This document shows, piece after piece, positions 18,072 to 26,749 of a stretch of 64,000 bases of DNA. Within the stretch, counting starts at the first letter, position 1; every line of letters begins with the position of its first letter. The stretch spans positions 1 through 64,000 of the forward strand of contig CAWBCD010000021.1 of NCBI GenBank assembly GCA_963787205.1. The letters run 5' to 3'. A program made the position numbers and the translations under genes. Source of the stretch: DATFNI01 sp963787205. GTDB taxonomy: Bacteria; Bacteroidota; Rhodothermia; Balneolales; DATFMH01. A model generated the notes under the pieces. The model was not told where the DNA came from and searched no databases. It worked only from the letters and a program-made list of their open reading frames with translations.

Positions 18072-18887
18072 CTAATGATTGAGGGTAGCCTTATAAAAAC
18101 CAGCCGTTTCATCAAGCATGACGGGATAATTGTAAACATTACTGAGCTTATCGGACGTTAGTACTTCCTGTTTTGGACCATCGAAAGCAACAGTCCCTTT
18201 CTGCAGCAAGATGACCCGGTTGATTTCCGGAATGATTTCCTCAATATGATGCGTGATCAGGATAACCGTCGTGCCTTCCCTGGCAATTTTGCGCATGATC
18301 GAGATGCATTTATGTCGTGCCACAAGGTCAAGACCGGTAGTGGGTTCATCAAATACCAAAACTTCAGGATCGTGTACCAACGCGCGCGCGATCAGAACTC
18401 GTTGCACTTCTCCGGTTGACATTTCATCAAGCATTTTTCCCGATAGATAGCCGGCCCCAATACGATCCAGGGCTTCCGATGCCTTGGCGACCATGATCTC
18501 GGTCACTTTGTGATGGGAGAATAATCGGAGGCTTGAAAAGAATCCGGATATCACAACATCTTGCCCGCTGATATGTCCCCGTCGGGTATTATGGATGAAA
18601 TCTTCCTGAAGATCAGACGACACGATGCCCATGTGAGTCCGCATCTTGAAAATATCCCAGCTGGATTTCCCGAATATTTTAACCGGTGCTGTATCGGTTT
18701 GATGGGCTAGCGGATGAAGCTGGGAGGTTAATAGTTTAATCAATGTAGATTTACCCGACCCGTTCGGACCGACGATAGCCGTGTTCTCATCTCTCTTGAT
18801 CGACAGGGAAAACCGGTCAAGTATCCGGTTGTGATTTCGTATTACAGTGGCCTCGTTTAGTTCCAGGATGGGATAATTGCTTTCCAT
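18072..18887 (-). CDS. ABC transporter ATP-binding protein (ModF-like, orphan)
   Basis: 271-residue ATPase with Walker A GPNGSGKST, signature motif EMSTGEVQRVLIARAL, Walker B VLVFDEPTTGLD and the switch His in ITHHIEEI. No permease or binding protein is adjacent. The architecture resembles single-domain relatives of ModF/YlmA, which lack membrane partners, so a transport role is uncertain. Confidence 0.9.
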   Translation of the reverse strand: MESNYPILELNEATVIRNHNRILDRFSLSIKRDENTAIVGPNGSGKSTLIKLLTSQLHPLAHQTDTAPVKIFGKSSWDIFKMRTHMGIVSSDLQEDFIHNTRRGHISGQDVVISGFFSSLRLFSHHKVTEIMVAKASEALDRIGAGYLSGKMLDEMSTGEVQRVLIARALVHDPEVLVFDEPTTGLDLVARHKCISIMRKIAREGTTVILITHHIEEIIPEINRVILLQKGTVAFDGPKQEVLTSDKLSNVYNYPVMLDETAGFYKATLNH

Positions 18888-18989
18888 AATGATTCAAATT
18901 CCTTTTGGGATGTCAGAAGTCCTAATGATAGGAACTCAAACTGAAAAATAGTACTGAGATTATGACTGAAAGGAATAAATCGCTATTAG

Positions 18990-19271
18990 TTATTCCGGAT
19001 TTCTGTCACTATGACTATGATGTTTTTCAGGAGCAATTTTATCGAGAACCAGCTGTTTTAGTTCCTCAGATTCCGGAAATCGTCCATGTTCCTTTCTTGA
19101 AAAGATCATCTCCTCATCGAGTCGAACTTCAAAGATTCAACCGGTACCCGGTATTGAGGCAACTTCACCAAGTTCGAATGAAAAGGTTGTAAGCAGCTCT
19201 TGGGCCATCCATGCGGCCCGTAACAGCCAGTTACACTGAGTGCAACATCCGATTTCGAGACGTGGACTCAT
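18990..19271 (-). pseudogene. SelT/SelW/SelH (Rdx)-family protein interrupted by an in-frame TGA
   Basis: Read on the minus strand from the ATG at 19271, the frame gives a 93-residue SelW-like thioredoxin-fold protein. It has a CTQC redox motif (EIGCCTQCNW), then SIPGTG, then a TGA at 19139-19137 (codon 45), then IFEVRLDEEMIFSRK, HGRFPESEELKQLVLDKIAP and a TAA. In this family the PGTGG-FEV segment normally has a second Gly where the TGA is, so GGA to TGA explains it in one step. Sec in this family sits in the CxxU motif, which here is an ordinary CxxC, so selenocysteine is unlikely. The downstream half is well preserved, so the mutation is recent, a sequence error, or read through. Confidence 0.8.
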
Positions 19272-19446
19272 AGAATAAAAATCCCTTAACGTTCAGAATT
19301 GACAGGTCAAGCTCCTTTAAAATTATGCAAACATTAAAAAAAGATGCTGGTGATCAATAATCTCTACCAGTAGAACCAGGGAATAGAAGAGAAGCATGAC
19401 TCATAACACAGCCATGTGGATCCGCCTCAACCTGTAGAGTATTATC

Positions 19447-20181
19447 CTATCTCATTTTGCGAATCCGAACCTGAATCTCGTGATCATCCTTGAGCAGTTT
19501 AACCAGTTTTTGGGGATCCGTATTTCCATAATGATAGGGATACAGAATCTTTGGTTTGAGTATCCTGGCCGCATCGGCAACCATCTGAGGTGTCATGGTG
19601 TAAGGAAGATTCATCGGCAGAAAAGCAATGTCGATTTTCCCAAATGCCTTCATTTCCGGGATATTTTCGGTATCGCCGGCCACATAAACCCGTTTGTTGC
19701 CAAAAGTAAGGATGTATCCATTTCCCCTGCCTTTCGGATGATAAGGTTCCCCGTTGGGGCGTTTATGAACAATATTGTAGGCTGGAACAGCCTCAATTTT
19801 TATTCCATTTATTGTCCGGATATCTCCATTACCCATCACAGTTCGGCCCGGGATCACTTTTGCACAGGTCTTGGTAAGAACAATAATGGTCGTTTGTTTC
19901 AGAATCTCAGAAATCGCTGTGGGATCAAAATGATCGGGGTGCTCATGGGTTATCAGGATGATATCGGCCTTGGGCATCTTCGAATAATCGGCCTCCCTCG
20001 ATACAGGGTCGACATCGATGATCTGGCCTCCATAACGGAACATCAGCGAGGCATGCCCGATAAAAGTGATCTCCAGATTACCCTCGTCTGTTGCAATAGT
20101 ATCTGTTTTAAATGATTGCTGGGCAAAAGATGCTGTTGTAATCAAACAGATAGAAAGAAAAGTCAAAACTGAATTTAACAT
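19447..20181 (-). CDS. secreted metallo-beta-lactamase-fold hydrolase (UlaG-like)
   Basis: 244 residues with a Sec signal peptide (MLNSVLTFLSICLITTASFA, cleavage before QQ) and then an MBL fold. Metal ligands are visible: HEHPDHFD, then the Asp of AGDTEN, and a C-terminal His in YPYHYGNTDP. The single-domain layout and the GNGYILTFGNKRVYVAGDTE segment resemble UlaG/YtnP-like broad-specificity hydrolases. Substrate unknown; periplasmic or outer-surface location is inferred from the signal peptide. Confidence 0.88.
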   Translation of the reverse strand: MLNSVLTFLSICLITTASFAQQSFKTDTIATDEGNLEITFIGHASLMFRYGGQIIDVDPVSREADYSKMPKADIILITHEHPDHFDPTAISEILKQTTIIVLTKTCAKVIPGRTVMGNGDIRTINGIKIEAVPAYNIVHKRPNGEPYHPKGRGNGYILTFGNKRVYVAGDTENIPEMKAFGKIDIAFLPMNLPYTMTPQMVADAARILKPKILYPYHYGNTDPQKLVKLLKDDHEIQVRIRKMR

Positions 20182-20364
20182 GATTCCGGATAATTGAGGA
20201 TGTATGAAACTGACAGTGTTCTATCCGCGTAACTATAGTCGTTACCATTCATCCTATTGTCGGATAGAAATTTGAGGAAATCAACCGGCAAGATCCCAAT
20301 TTTTTCAGAATAATGATCCTTCTTGATATCTGAATGATCAATTAATTGCATCACATAGAGTTAA

Positions 20365-21186
20365 CTAGCTCCTTGCAGCTATAACTTCCACATAATCCAG
20401 CGGCAGAATCAGGGTTTCATCACCGGATCTGTTGTACAGATGGACGATATTGAGCAGATCACTCGTCAGTTGTTCCCTCTTATCGTAATGCTGCGACTCA
20501 AATGCCAGCAGGTACGGTCCGTATGTATTGCGGAAACAATCCTGCCACGATTCTATGGATTTGAACCGGTAAACAAACGTTCTCGGTACTATTTTTAATT
20601 TGGTTACACCATCACCGAAGAAATCGGTTAGCGATCCCTTTTCACCCCATAAGTAAGGCGATGGTACGGCTGACAAATGAACATAGATGCCCAGGATCTC
20701 GTTGAATTCTTCCATAAATCCGGTTGCTGTCCAGTTAACCAATCCTATTTTGCCACCATGGCGGCATACCCGGATCATTTCTCTGGCAGCTTTCTTCTGG
20801 TTGGCCGTGAATTGAACGCCGAATGATGACAGCACATAGTCAAAATGTTCATCCGGATAAGGGATGTGTTCGGCGTCTCCTTCATGAAAATCGATCTCGA
20901 ATCCTTCAGCCCGCGCCCTCTCACGGCCGATATCCATTAGTGAGTGGACGGTATCGATAGCTGTGACGAAGCAATCGCGTCTGGCAGCCGCCAATGCCGT
21001 ATTACCGGGACCGGTGGCTACATCCAGTACTTTTCTGCCTCCATGGAGATCGACACTTTCGCAGAGCTGTTCGGCAATGATTATCTGTCTTGATCCGGTT
21101 CTGGCATAATTGCCACAGTTCCATACCCTCTTTTGGGCCTCTTTAATCTTATCGTAGCCAGATACAGGTATCTCTTGTGTAAGCAT
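20365..21186 (-). CDS. class I SAM-dependent methyltransferase (UbiE/COQ5-like)
   Basis: 273 residues with SAM motif I VLDVATGPGNTALAAA, an acidic motif near TAIDTVHSLMDIGRERA, HEGDAEHIPYPDEHFDYVLSSFG (motifs II-III) and a post-motif GGKIGLVNWT. The N-terminal GYDKIKEAQKRVW... helix is typical of small-molecule methyltransferases. No substrate can be assigned from the neighbours. Confidence 0.9.
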   Translation of the reverse strand: MLTQEIPVSGYDKIKEAQKRVWNCGNYARTGSRQIIIAEQLCESVDLHGGRKVLDVATGPGNTALAAARRDCFVTAIDTVHSLMDIGRERARAEGFEIDFHEGDAEHIPYPDEHFDYVLSSFGVQFTANQKKAAREMIRVCRHGGKIGLVNWTATGFMEEFNEILGIYVHLSAVPSPYLWGEKGSLTDFFGDGVTKLKIVPRTFVYRFKSIESWQDCFRNTYGPYLLAFESQHYDKREQLTSDLLNIVHLYNRSGDETLILPLDYVEVIAARS

Positions 21187-21281
21187 GGCTTCCTCCTGTT
21201 TTTTAAGCTCATACTCAGTATGTATATCATAATTTAAATCATAACAACCAGAGATGTCATAAAGAATAATCTTTTTTCTGA

Positions 21282-21971
21282 CTAATGTACGGTAGGTGTT
21301 ATGGCGGTTGTCGCTGCAATTAAAGCAACAGCCTGAATCGCCTCAATAGCATCAGAGGTAGCTTTTCCAATGATCTCGCCATTCACAAGTTTCTCGATAC
21401 GTTTATTGCGTTTCTTCAGTTCCTTCTTATCAAAGATGATAGAAAGCAAATTACTTCTATAGGCAAGTGAGAGTAAAATGGTGGTTCGGGAGTCTGTCAG
21501 TTCGGAGTCAGTAAAAATGGCTTCTTTCAGGCGATTTATAATTTTCTGCTCAGGCTCATGATTGATCTCTGGATACACTTTCCGATTAAAGAACAACAAT
21601 ACTTTGTCTTCATTTTCCTTCAGGATATTCTTCCTGCAAAGTTGTTTTGCGACCCGATGTTTCAGATGCTTAACCCCGGCAAATCGCATCAGCCATGTCT
21701 GGACGGAAGCCCGTCTTTTTGCACCGGATATCTTTTGCAGGCATTCGTCAATTACATCATCTCCGGTTAGTTGCGTACTATCAATATTAACGAGCTTCTT
21801 TTTCGATGACTCATCAATCTTTATCCGTTTTTGGAGTAAAAGTTCTGCGAGAATAGCTCCGCCCACGGCATTCTGATACATTGTCGCGGCCGATGCAATG
21901 GTGCCTTTTTTGTCTTTTAGTGCCAATAGCAGGATCTCTTCATGAAGATAAAGACCGGGTTGCTTATCCAT
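21282..21971 (-). CDS. GPP34 (Golgi phosphoprotein 3)-family protein
   Basis: 229-residue member of the GOLPH3/Vps74 family, which binds phosphoinositide-containing membranes in eukaryotes and is of unknown function in bacteria. Recognised from LYLHEEILLLALKDKKGT at the N-terminus, an alpha-helical core with AVGGAILAELLLQKRI, and a hydrophobic C-terminal helix (AIEAIQAVALIAATTAI). No signal peptide. It stands between an AraC regulator and a methyltransferase gene, with a terminator upstream. Confidence 0.85.
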   Translation of the reverse strand: MDKQPGLYLHEEILLLALKDKKGTIASAATMYQNAVGGAILAELLLQKRIKIDESSKKKLVNIDSTQLTGDDVIDECLQKISGAKRRASVQTWLMRFAGVKHLKHRVAKQLCRKNILKENEDKVLLFFNRKVYPEINHEPEQKIINRLKEAIFTDSELTDSRTTILLSLAYRSNLLSIIFDKKELKKRNKRIEKLVNGEIIGKATSDAIEAIQAVALIAATTAITPTVH

Positions 21972-22037
21972 AGTATTGTAAGTTTTTAAAAAGCTATCAA
22001 ATGGACTGGTTGTACGAAAACAAATGATTTTTACGAT

Positions 22038-22069
22038 AAAAAGCGAGCCAAGATGCCGGTTCGCTTTTT
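22038..22069 (-). terminator. rho-independent terminator after the AraC regulator gene
   Basis: Arms AAAAAGCGAGCC and GGTTCGCTTTTT pair over 12 bases with one G-U pair around an 8-base loop. It lies between the regulator stop and the GPP34 start on the minus strand. Confidence 0.8.
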
Positions 22070-22095
22070 CGTGATCCCGGATATGCAGCGGTCTT

Positions 22096-22998
22096 CTACG
22101 AGAGGTGAGTCATTTTATCCTGGGAATTCTCATATTTTTTCAGATATGCTTTAGGTGTCAGTCCAGTTATTCGTTTAAACTGTCTGTTAAAATTGGATAC
22201 ATTATTGAAACCGCTCTCGTAACATATCTGGGAAACATTGAGATCGGTCTTTAACAGCAGGCGACGGGCATTTGCAACCCGCACCTCATTTAAAAAACGG
22301 GTAAATGTTTTGCGGGTCCGCTGACGGAAAAAACGACAAAATGTAGCTTTACTGTAGTTTGCTACTTTGGCCACTTCATCCAGCTGAATATCACGTTTAT
22401 AATTATTCAAAATAAAGTTGATGATGGCATTGATCTTTTGGCTTTCCCTGTAAGTAGGCGGGTTATCGCGACCAACGGAAGCCAGATACTCGTAATCAGT
22501 CGTTTCGGCCAGTTGGTGTAAAATCGACAAAATCTTCAGGAAGTGTGAAAAATCTGACCTGTTAATTAAAGCGATCATTTGAGGACCAATTTGGCGGGCC
22601 ATTGAGCTGGAAAACCGGATTCCGCGGTTGGATCGGTGGATAAGGTTCTTGATATTCGTTGTCTCAACGATGTCAAAGAAACCATCCCCCAAAGACTTCA
22701 TGTGAAAGAAGACGGAAATCGACCGTGAGTGCTTTTGGCACTTTGGGGCAAAATATAAAGGATCACTTTTGAACAGATGACTTTGGTTTGAACCGATTAG
22801 AAAAAGGTTGCCTGGAACAAAGTGTTTGATTTGGTCTCCGACGAACAGATCGCCCGAACCCTCAATGATATAGACCAGTTGAAGCTCCGGATGGTAATGT
22901 AGTTGATCATAGAAATGAGCAAGGTCATCGTACTGAACAAAAAATCCTTCACGGTTGACCTTGGGAAGTTGGAAATAGATAGACCTGTCACTAACCAT
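22096..22998 (-). CDS. AraC-family regulator, probably of the hydroxyproline operon
   Basis: Transcription regulator with an N-terminal cupin-like sensor (YHPELQLVYIIEGSGDLFVG) and two C-terminal helix-turn-helix motifs (LDEVAKVANYSKATFCRFFR and LNVSQICYESGFNNVSNFNR, then GLTPKAYLKKY). The ATG at 22998 is preferred over a GTG at 23025. It is transcribed away from the hydroxyproline catabolic operon starting at 23185, the usual position for a local activator; the inducer is inferred to be a hydroxyproline or pathway intermediate. No operator could be identified with confidence in the 186-base gap. Confidence 0.9.
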   Translation of the reverse strand: MVSDRSIYFQLPKVNREGFFVQYDDLAHFYDQLHYHPELQLVYIIEGSGDLFVGDQIKHFVPGNLFLIGSNQSHLFKSDPLYFAPKCQKHSRSISVFFHMKSLGDGFFDIVETTNIKNLIHRSNRGIRFSSSMARQIGPQMIALINRSDFSHFLKILSILHQLAETTDYEYLASVGRDNPPTYRESQKINAIINFILNNYKRDIQLDEVAKVANYSKATFCRFFRQRTRKTFTRFLNEVRVANARRLLLKTDLNVSQICYESGFNNVSNFNRQFKRITGLTPKAYLKKYENSQDKMTHLS

Positions 22999-23184
22999 AT
23001 ACAAAATTGACTCTGTAAACACCAATTACTCTACAATACTGTCAAATTCATATTATTTGGCCATAGGGTCAAGAAGCAAACATCAAATAAATAATATTTT
23101 CACATAATCGATGAATTTCGTACAAGTTTATTAAATGGGATATTTTTTACTTACTTCTCCAAAACATGAATCTAAACAGGCACC

Positions 23185-24093
23185 ATGGAAATAATTTGGC
23201 AAGGCATTTATCCAGCAATTACAACGCAATTTCACAAAGATGGGTCGCTGGATTTCAAAACATTTGGTAAAAATCTTAAAGCACAAATGGATGCAGGGAT
23301 ACACGGGGTGATCATTGGCGGTTCCCTTGGCGAGGCCAGTACACTTAAGTACGAGGAAAAGTTTCAAATCGCTGAATACGCGATGGAAATCAGTAGCGGG
23401 AGAATTCCGGTCATCATCAATATTGCAGAACAGTCAACCGAAAAAGCAGTGCAAACGGCGAAAGATGTGCAAGCACTCGGTGCGTCGGGATTGATGATGC
23501 TCCCACCAATGGGATATAAAGCCGACGCGAGGGAAACGGTGGCCCATTTTAAGGCAGTTGCCGCTTCAACTGACTTGCCAATACTGGTTTACAATAACCC
23601 GGTAGACTACAATATCGAGGTCACACTGGATATGTTTGAAGAATTGATTGAATACGACAATATCCAGGCAGTAAAAGACTCTACACGAGATGTTTCGAAT
23701 GTGACCCGTATCTTTAATTGTTTCGGTGACCGAATCAAGATATTATGTGGTGTGGATACCCTGGCCCTTGAAAGTTTAATGATGGGAGCACATGGATGGG
23801 TTGGCGGACTCGTAAATGCCTTTCCAAATGAAACGGTGGCTATTTATGAATTAGTAAAAGCAGGTCGATTCAATGAAGCATTGGCTATTCACCGTTGGTT
23901 TTTGCCGCTTTTGGAGCTGGATGTCTCCTCAAAACTGGTACAAAATATTAAACTGGCTGAAGTTGCCACGTCCCTGGGTTCGGAAAATGTCCGGCCTCCA
24001 CGTCTGCCGCTTGCCGGCCGCGAACGTGAACGAGTGCAACGAATCATTGACAATGCATTAAAAATCAAACCGGAAATACCAGTGTTATCATGA
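23185..24093 (+). CDS. DHDPS-family 1-pyrroline-4-hydroxy-2-carboxylate deaminase (predicted)
   Basis: Class I aldolase-like TIM barrel of 302 residues. The Schiff-base Lys is in NIQAVKDSTRD, the barrel Tyr in LVYNNPVDYN, and the N-terminal GSLGEAS segment matches the family. In hydroxyproline catabolism this family converts 1-pyrroline-4-hydroxy-2-carboxylate to alpha-ketoglutarate semialdehyde and ammonia. The specific role is inferred from the three following genes; the fold alone would also fit other keto-acid lyases. It is the first gene of the operon and overlaps the next by 4 bases (ATGA). Confidence 0.88.
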   Translation: MEIIWQGIYPAITTQFHKDGSLDFKTFGKNLKAQMDAGIHGVIIGGSLGEASTLKYEEKFQIAEYAMEISSGRIPVIINIAEQSTEKAVQTAKDVQALGASGLMMLPPMGYKADARETVAHFKAVAASTDLPILVYNNPVDYNIEVTLDMFEELIEYDNIQAVKDSTRDVSNVTRIFNCFGDRIKILCGVDTLALESLMMGAHGWVGGLVNAFPNETVAIYELVKAGRFNEALAIHRWFLPLLELDVSSKLVQNIKLAEVATSLGSENVRPPRLPLAGRERERVQRIIDNALKIKPEIPVLS

Positions 24094-25658
24094 TAGAAGG
24101 GATCAATTTCGTCGGTAATGAAATATCAAATGAAGGGTCTGAATTCTTAATATCAAAAAATCCGGTCGACGGGACGGATCTGCCTGGAACGTTCCATATC
24201 GCCACGGATGATGAGATAGACCGGGTGATGTCGAAAGCCGATTTTTCCTTTAGGTTGTACAGGCATTGTAGCGGCAATGATAAGGCAGCTTTCCTGGAAG
24301 CAATCGCTGATGAGATTATCTCACTCGGTGATGAATTGATTGACAGGGCAATGGCAGAGACCGGACTTCCACGAGTACGCCTGGAAGGAGAACGGGGGAG
24401 GACCTGTAACCAGCTGCGGATGTTTGCAGAACTGTTACGTGACGGTTCCTGGGTCGATGCACGCATTGATACTGGCCTGCCTGACAGAACCCCACCCAGG
24501 CCCGACATCCGTAGCATGCTCGTTCCGATGGGCCCGGTCGTTGTGTTTGGAGCAAGCAACTTCCCGCTCGCCTTTTCCACTGCAGGAGGTGATACCGCTT
24601 CGGCGCTGGCATCCGGATGCCCGGTAGTCGTAAAGGGACATGAATCGCATCCGGGAACCAACGAACTGGTCTCCGGAGCTATCATTGAAGCCATCAAAAA
24701 AACAGGTATGCCCGATGGAACATTTGGTATGGTTGTGGGAGGTCCGGATTCAGGCGCTGCTCTGGTGAAGCATCGATTGGCAAAAGCTGTAGGATTTACG
24801 GGTTCTTTTAACGGAGGGAAGGCCATTTACGATCTCGCTCAGCAAAGAGAGGAGCCGATCCCGGTGTATGCTGAAATGGGCAGCATCAACCCTGTGTTTC
24901 TGCTCAACGAGAAATTGGGACAGTCGGCAGAACAATTGGCTGATCAGTATGCATCATCGGTATCGCTTGGAGCTGGACAGTTTTGCACAAATCCCGGTCT
25001 GATTATTGGTGTGAAGAGCCGGGCATTGGATGTATTTAGAAAGAAGCTGGCTGACAATTTGAAAGCGACTCCGCCGGCCTGCATGCTGAACAATAAGATC
25101 GCTGAAAACTATCGACAAAAACGAGCCCTGGCTTTCAAACAAGCAGGTATTGAAGTTGTGCTGCAATCCGACGAGGAGATGGGCAACATGGGTTCAGGAT
25201 CTGTAGCAAGAGTGACAGCTTCGGCTTTCATCGACAATGAAAAACTGCATGAGGAGGTTTTCGGTCCTTATACGCTCGTCGTAGAATGTTCTGATTCGGG
25301 TGAAATGAAAAAGGTCGCCCGTAAACTCAGAGGGCAGCTAACAATCACTTTTGTTGGAACCGACGAAGAACTTGGCAACCAAAAAGAATTGATCGGGATC
25401 GCCCGGGAGAAGGCAGGTCGCGTGATTTTTAATGGTGTTCCTACCGGTGTCGAGGTATGTTCTTCCATGCAGCATGGCGGACCATTTCCGGCAACAACAG
25501 ACGCCAAGTTTACATCCGTTGGAACGCGTGCAATTCTTCGGTTTGTACGTCCCGTTGCTTTTCAGGATTGTCCCGGGGATCTGTTGCCGGATGAGCTTAA
25601 AGACGAAAATCCGCTCAGGATTTTCCGACTTGTAAATGGATCAATCACCAGGGAATAG
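24090..25658 (+). CDS. alpha-ketoglutarate semialdehyde dehydrogenase (predicted)
   Basis: NAD(P)+-dependent aldehyde dehydrogenase of 522 residues, expected to oxidise alpha-ketoglutarate semialdehyde to 2-oxoglutarate, the last step of the pathway. The catalytic Cys is in GAGQFCTNPGL and the general-base Glu in YAEMGSINPVF; VVFGASNFPLAFSTAGGD is the cofactor loop. This class of sequence is typical of the semialdehyde dehydrogenases of sugar-acid and hydroxyproline catabolism. Start overlaps the deaminase stop by 4 bases. Confidence 0.9.
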   Translation: MIEGINFVGNEISNEGSEFLISKNPVDGTDLPGTFHIATDDEIDRVMSKADFSFRLYRHCSGNDKAAFLEAIADEIISLGDELIDRAMAETGLPRVRLEGERGRTCNQLRMFAELLRDGSWVDARIDTGLPDRTPPRPDIRSMLVPMGPVVVFGASNFPLAFSTAGGDTASALASGCPVVVKGHESHPGTNELVSGAIIEAIKKTGMPDGTFGMVVGGPDSGAALVKHRLAKAVGFTGSFNGGKAIYDLAQQREEPIPVYAEMGSINPVFLLNEKLGQSAEQLADQYASSVSLGAGQFCTNPGLIIGVKSRALDVFRKKLADNLKATPPACMLNNKIAENYRQKRALAFKQAGIEVVLQSDEEMGNMGSGSVARVTASAFIDNEKLHEEVFGPYTLVVECSDSGEMKKVARKLRGQLTITFVGTDEELGNQKELIGIAREKAGRVIFNGVPTGVEVCSSMQHGGPFPATTDAKFTSVGTRAILRFVRPVAFQDCPGDLLPDELKDENPLRIFRLVNGSITRE

Positions 25659-25685
25659 TGAACAAGGAATACTCTTATATGGGTA

Positions 25686-25704
25686 GCTGACAGCCGACGG
25701 CTGA
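25686..25704. repeat. GCTGACAGCCGACGGCTGA microrepeat
   Basis: Short palindromic string related to the one at the hypD 3' end (4006-4035). It lies in the 86-base gap inside the hydroxyproline operon. Confidence 0.5.
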
Positions 25705-25744
25705 TAACCATAATCAACTGACTACTAACAACAAACAATTCCCG

Positions 25745-26746
25745 ATGTCAGTAAAACGCTTTTTCTGCATAGACGCTCACACCTGTGGTAATCCGGTCCG
25801 GCTGGTGGCAGGTGGTGGCCCGATTCTGCAGGGTGATACTATAAGTGAGAAACGCCGGCATTTCATGCACGAATATGACTGGATACGCCGGGGATTGATG
25901 TTCGAACCCCGAGGACACGACATGATGTCGGGAAGCATCCTTTACCCCCCATCTGATCCTGAGAATGATATTTCTATCCTTTTCATCGAAACAAGCGGCT
26001 GTTTGCCTATGTGCGGCCACGGAACAATAGGTACCGTAACTATAATGATTGAAGAAGGATTGGTAACACCGAAAGAACCGGGAAAACTTCGTCTGGAGAC
26101 ACCTGCTGGTCTCGTCACAGTTGACTATACCCAGGAAGGAAACAGAGTTACGTCTGTGAAATTGACCAACATTGCCAGTTTTCTGGCAGTCGAGCAACTT
26201 GAGGTTGAATGTCCGGATCTGGGGATGTTAAAGGTTGATGTAGCGTATGGTGGCAATTTTTATGCTATCGTCGATCCCCAGAAGAATTTTTCAGGATTAC
26301 AGAATTACAAGGCCGAACAGCTCATTCCATGGAGCCGGGTGATGCGCAGGCGGTTAAACGAACAACTCGAGTTTGTACATCCCGAAGATAAGACCATCGG
26401 TGGTTTGAGTCACATTATGTGGACCGGCGACACCATCGACCCGGCAGCCACTGCACGTAATGCCGTCTTTTACGGAGACAAGGCGATTGATCGTTCACCC
26501 TGCGGGACCGGCACCAGTGCACGCATGGCTCAATGGGTGGCCAAAGGTAAATTGAAAGTGGGTGACCGGTTTATACACGAGAGTATCATCGGAAGCAAGT
26601 TTATCGGTAGGGTTGAGAATATCACAACATTAGATGGTAAACCGGCAATCATACCCAGCATTGAGGGATGGGCACGGATCACGGGCTATAATACGATAAC
26701 AATCGACGACGATGATCCCTATGCATACGGATTCCAGGTGATTTGA
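25745..26746 (+). CDS. 4-hydroxyproline 2-epimerase (proline racemase family)
   Basis: Converts trans-4-hydroxy-L-proline to cis-4-hydroxy-D-proline, the first step of the pathway. Both catalytic cysteines are present: LPMCGHGTIG and SPCGTGTSA. The second Cys distinguishes epimerases and racemases from the family's dehydratases, which carry Thr at that place. Substrate-pocket residues follow the hydroxyproline-type HTCGNPVRLV start. 333 residues, cytoplasmic, third gene of the operon. Confidence 0.93.
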   Translation: MSVKRFFCIDAHTCGNPVRLVAGGGPILQGDTISEKRRHFMHEYDWIRRGLMFEPRGHDMMSGSILYPPSDPENDISILFIETSGCLPMCGHGTIGTVTIMIEEGLVTPKEPGKLRLETPAGLVTVDYTQEGNRVTSVKLTNIASFLAVEQLEVECPDLGMLKVDVAYGGNFYAIVDPQKNFSGLQNYKAEQLIPWSRVMRRRLNEQLEFVHPEDKTIGGLSHIMWTGDTIDPAATARNAVFYGDKAIDRSPCGTGTSARMAQWVAKGKLKVGDRFIHESIIGSKFIGRVENITTLDGKPAIIPSIEGWARITGYNTITIDDDDPYAYGFQVI

Positions 26747-26749
26747 TAT

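Noticed and set aside
19137..19139. UGA read as selenocysteine in the SelW-like gene
   Set aside because: Family Sec position is in the CxxU motif, which is CTQC here; the UGA stands at a Gly position. Kept as a pseudogene or readthrough case.
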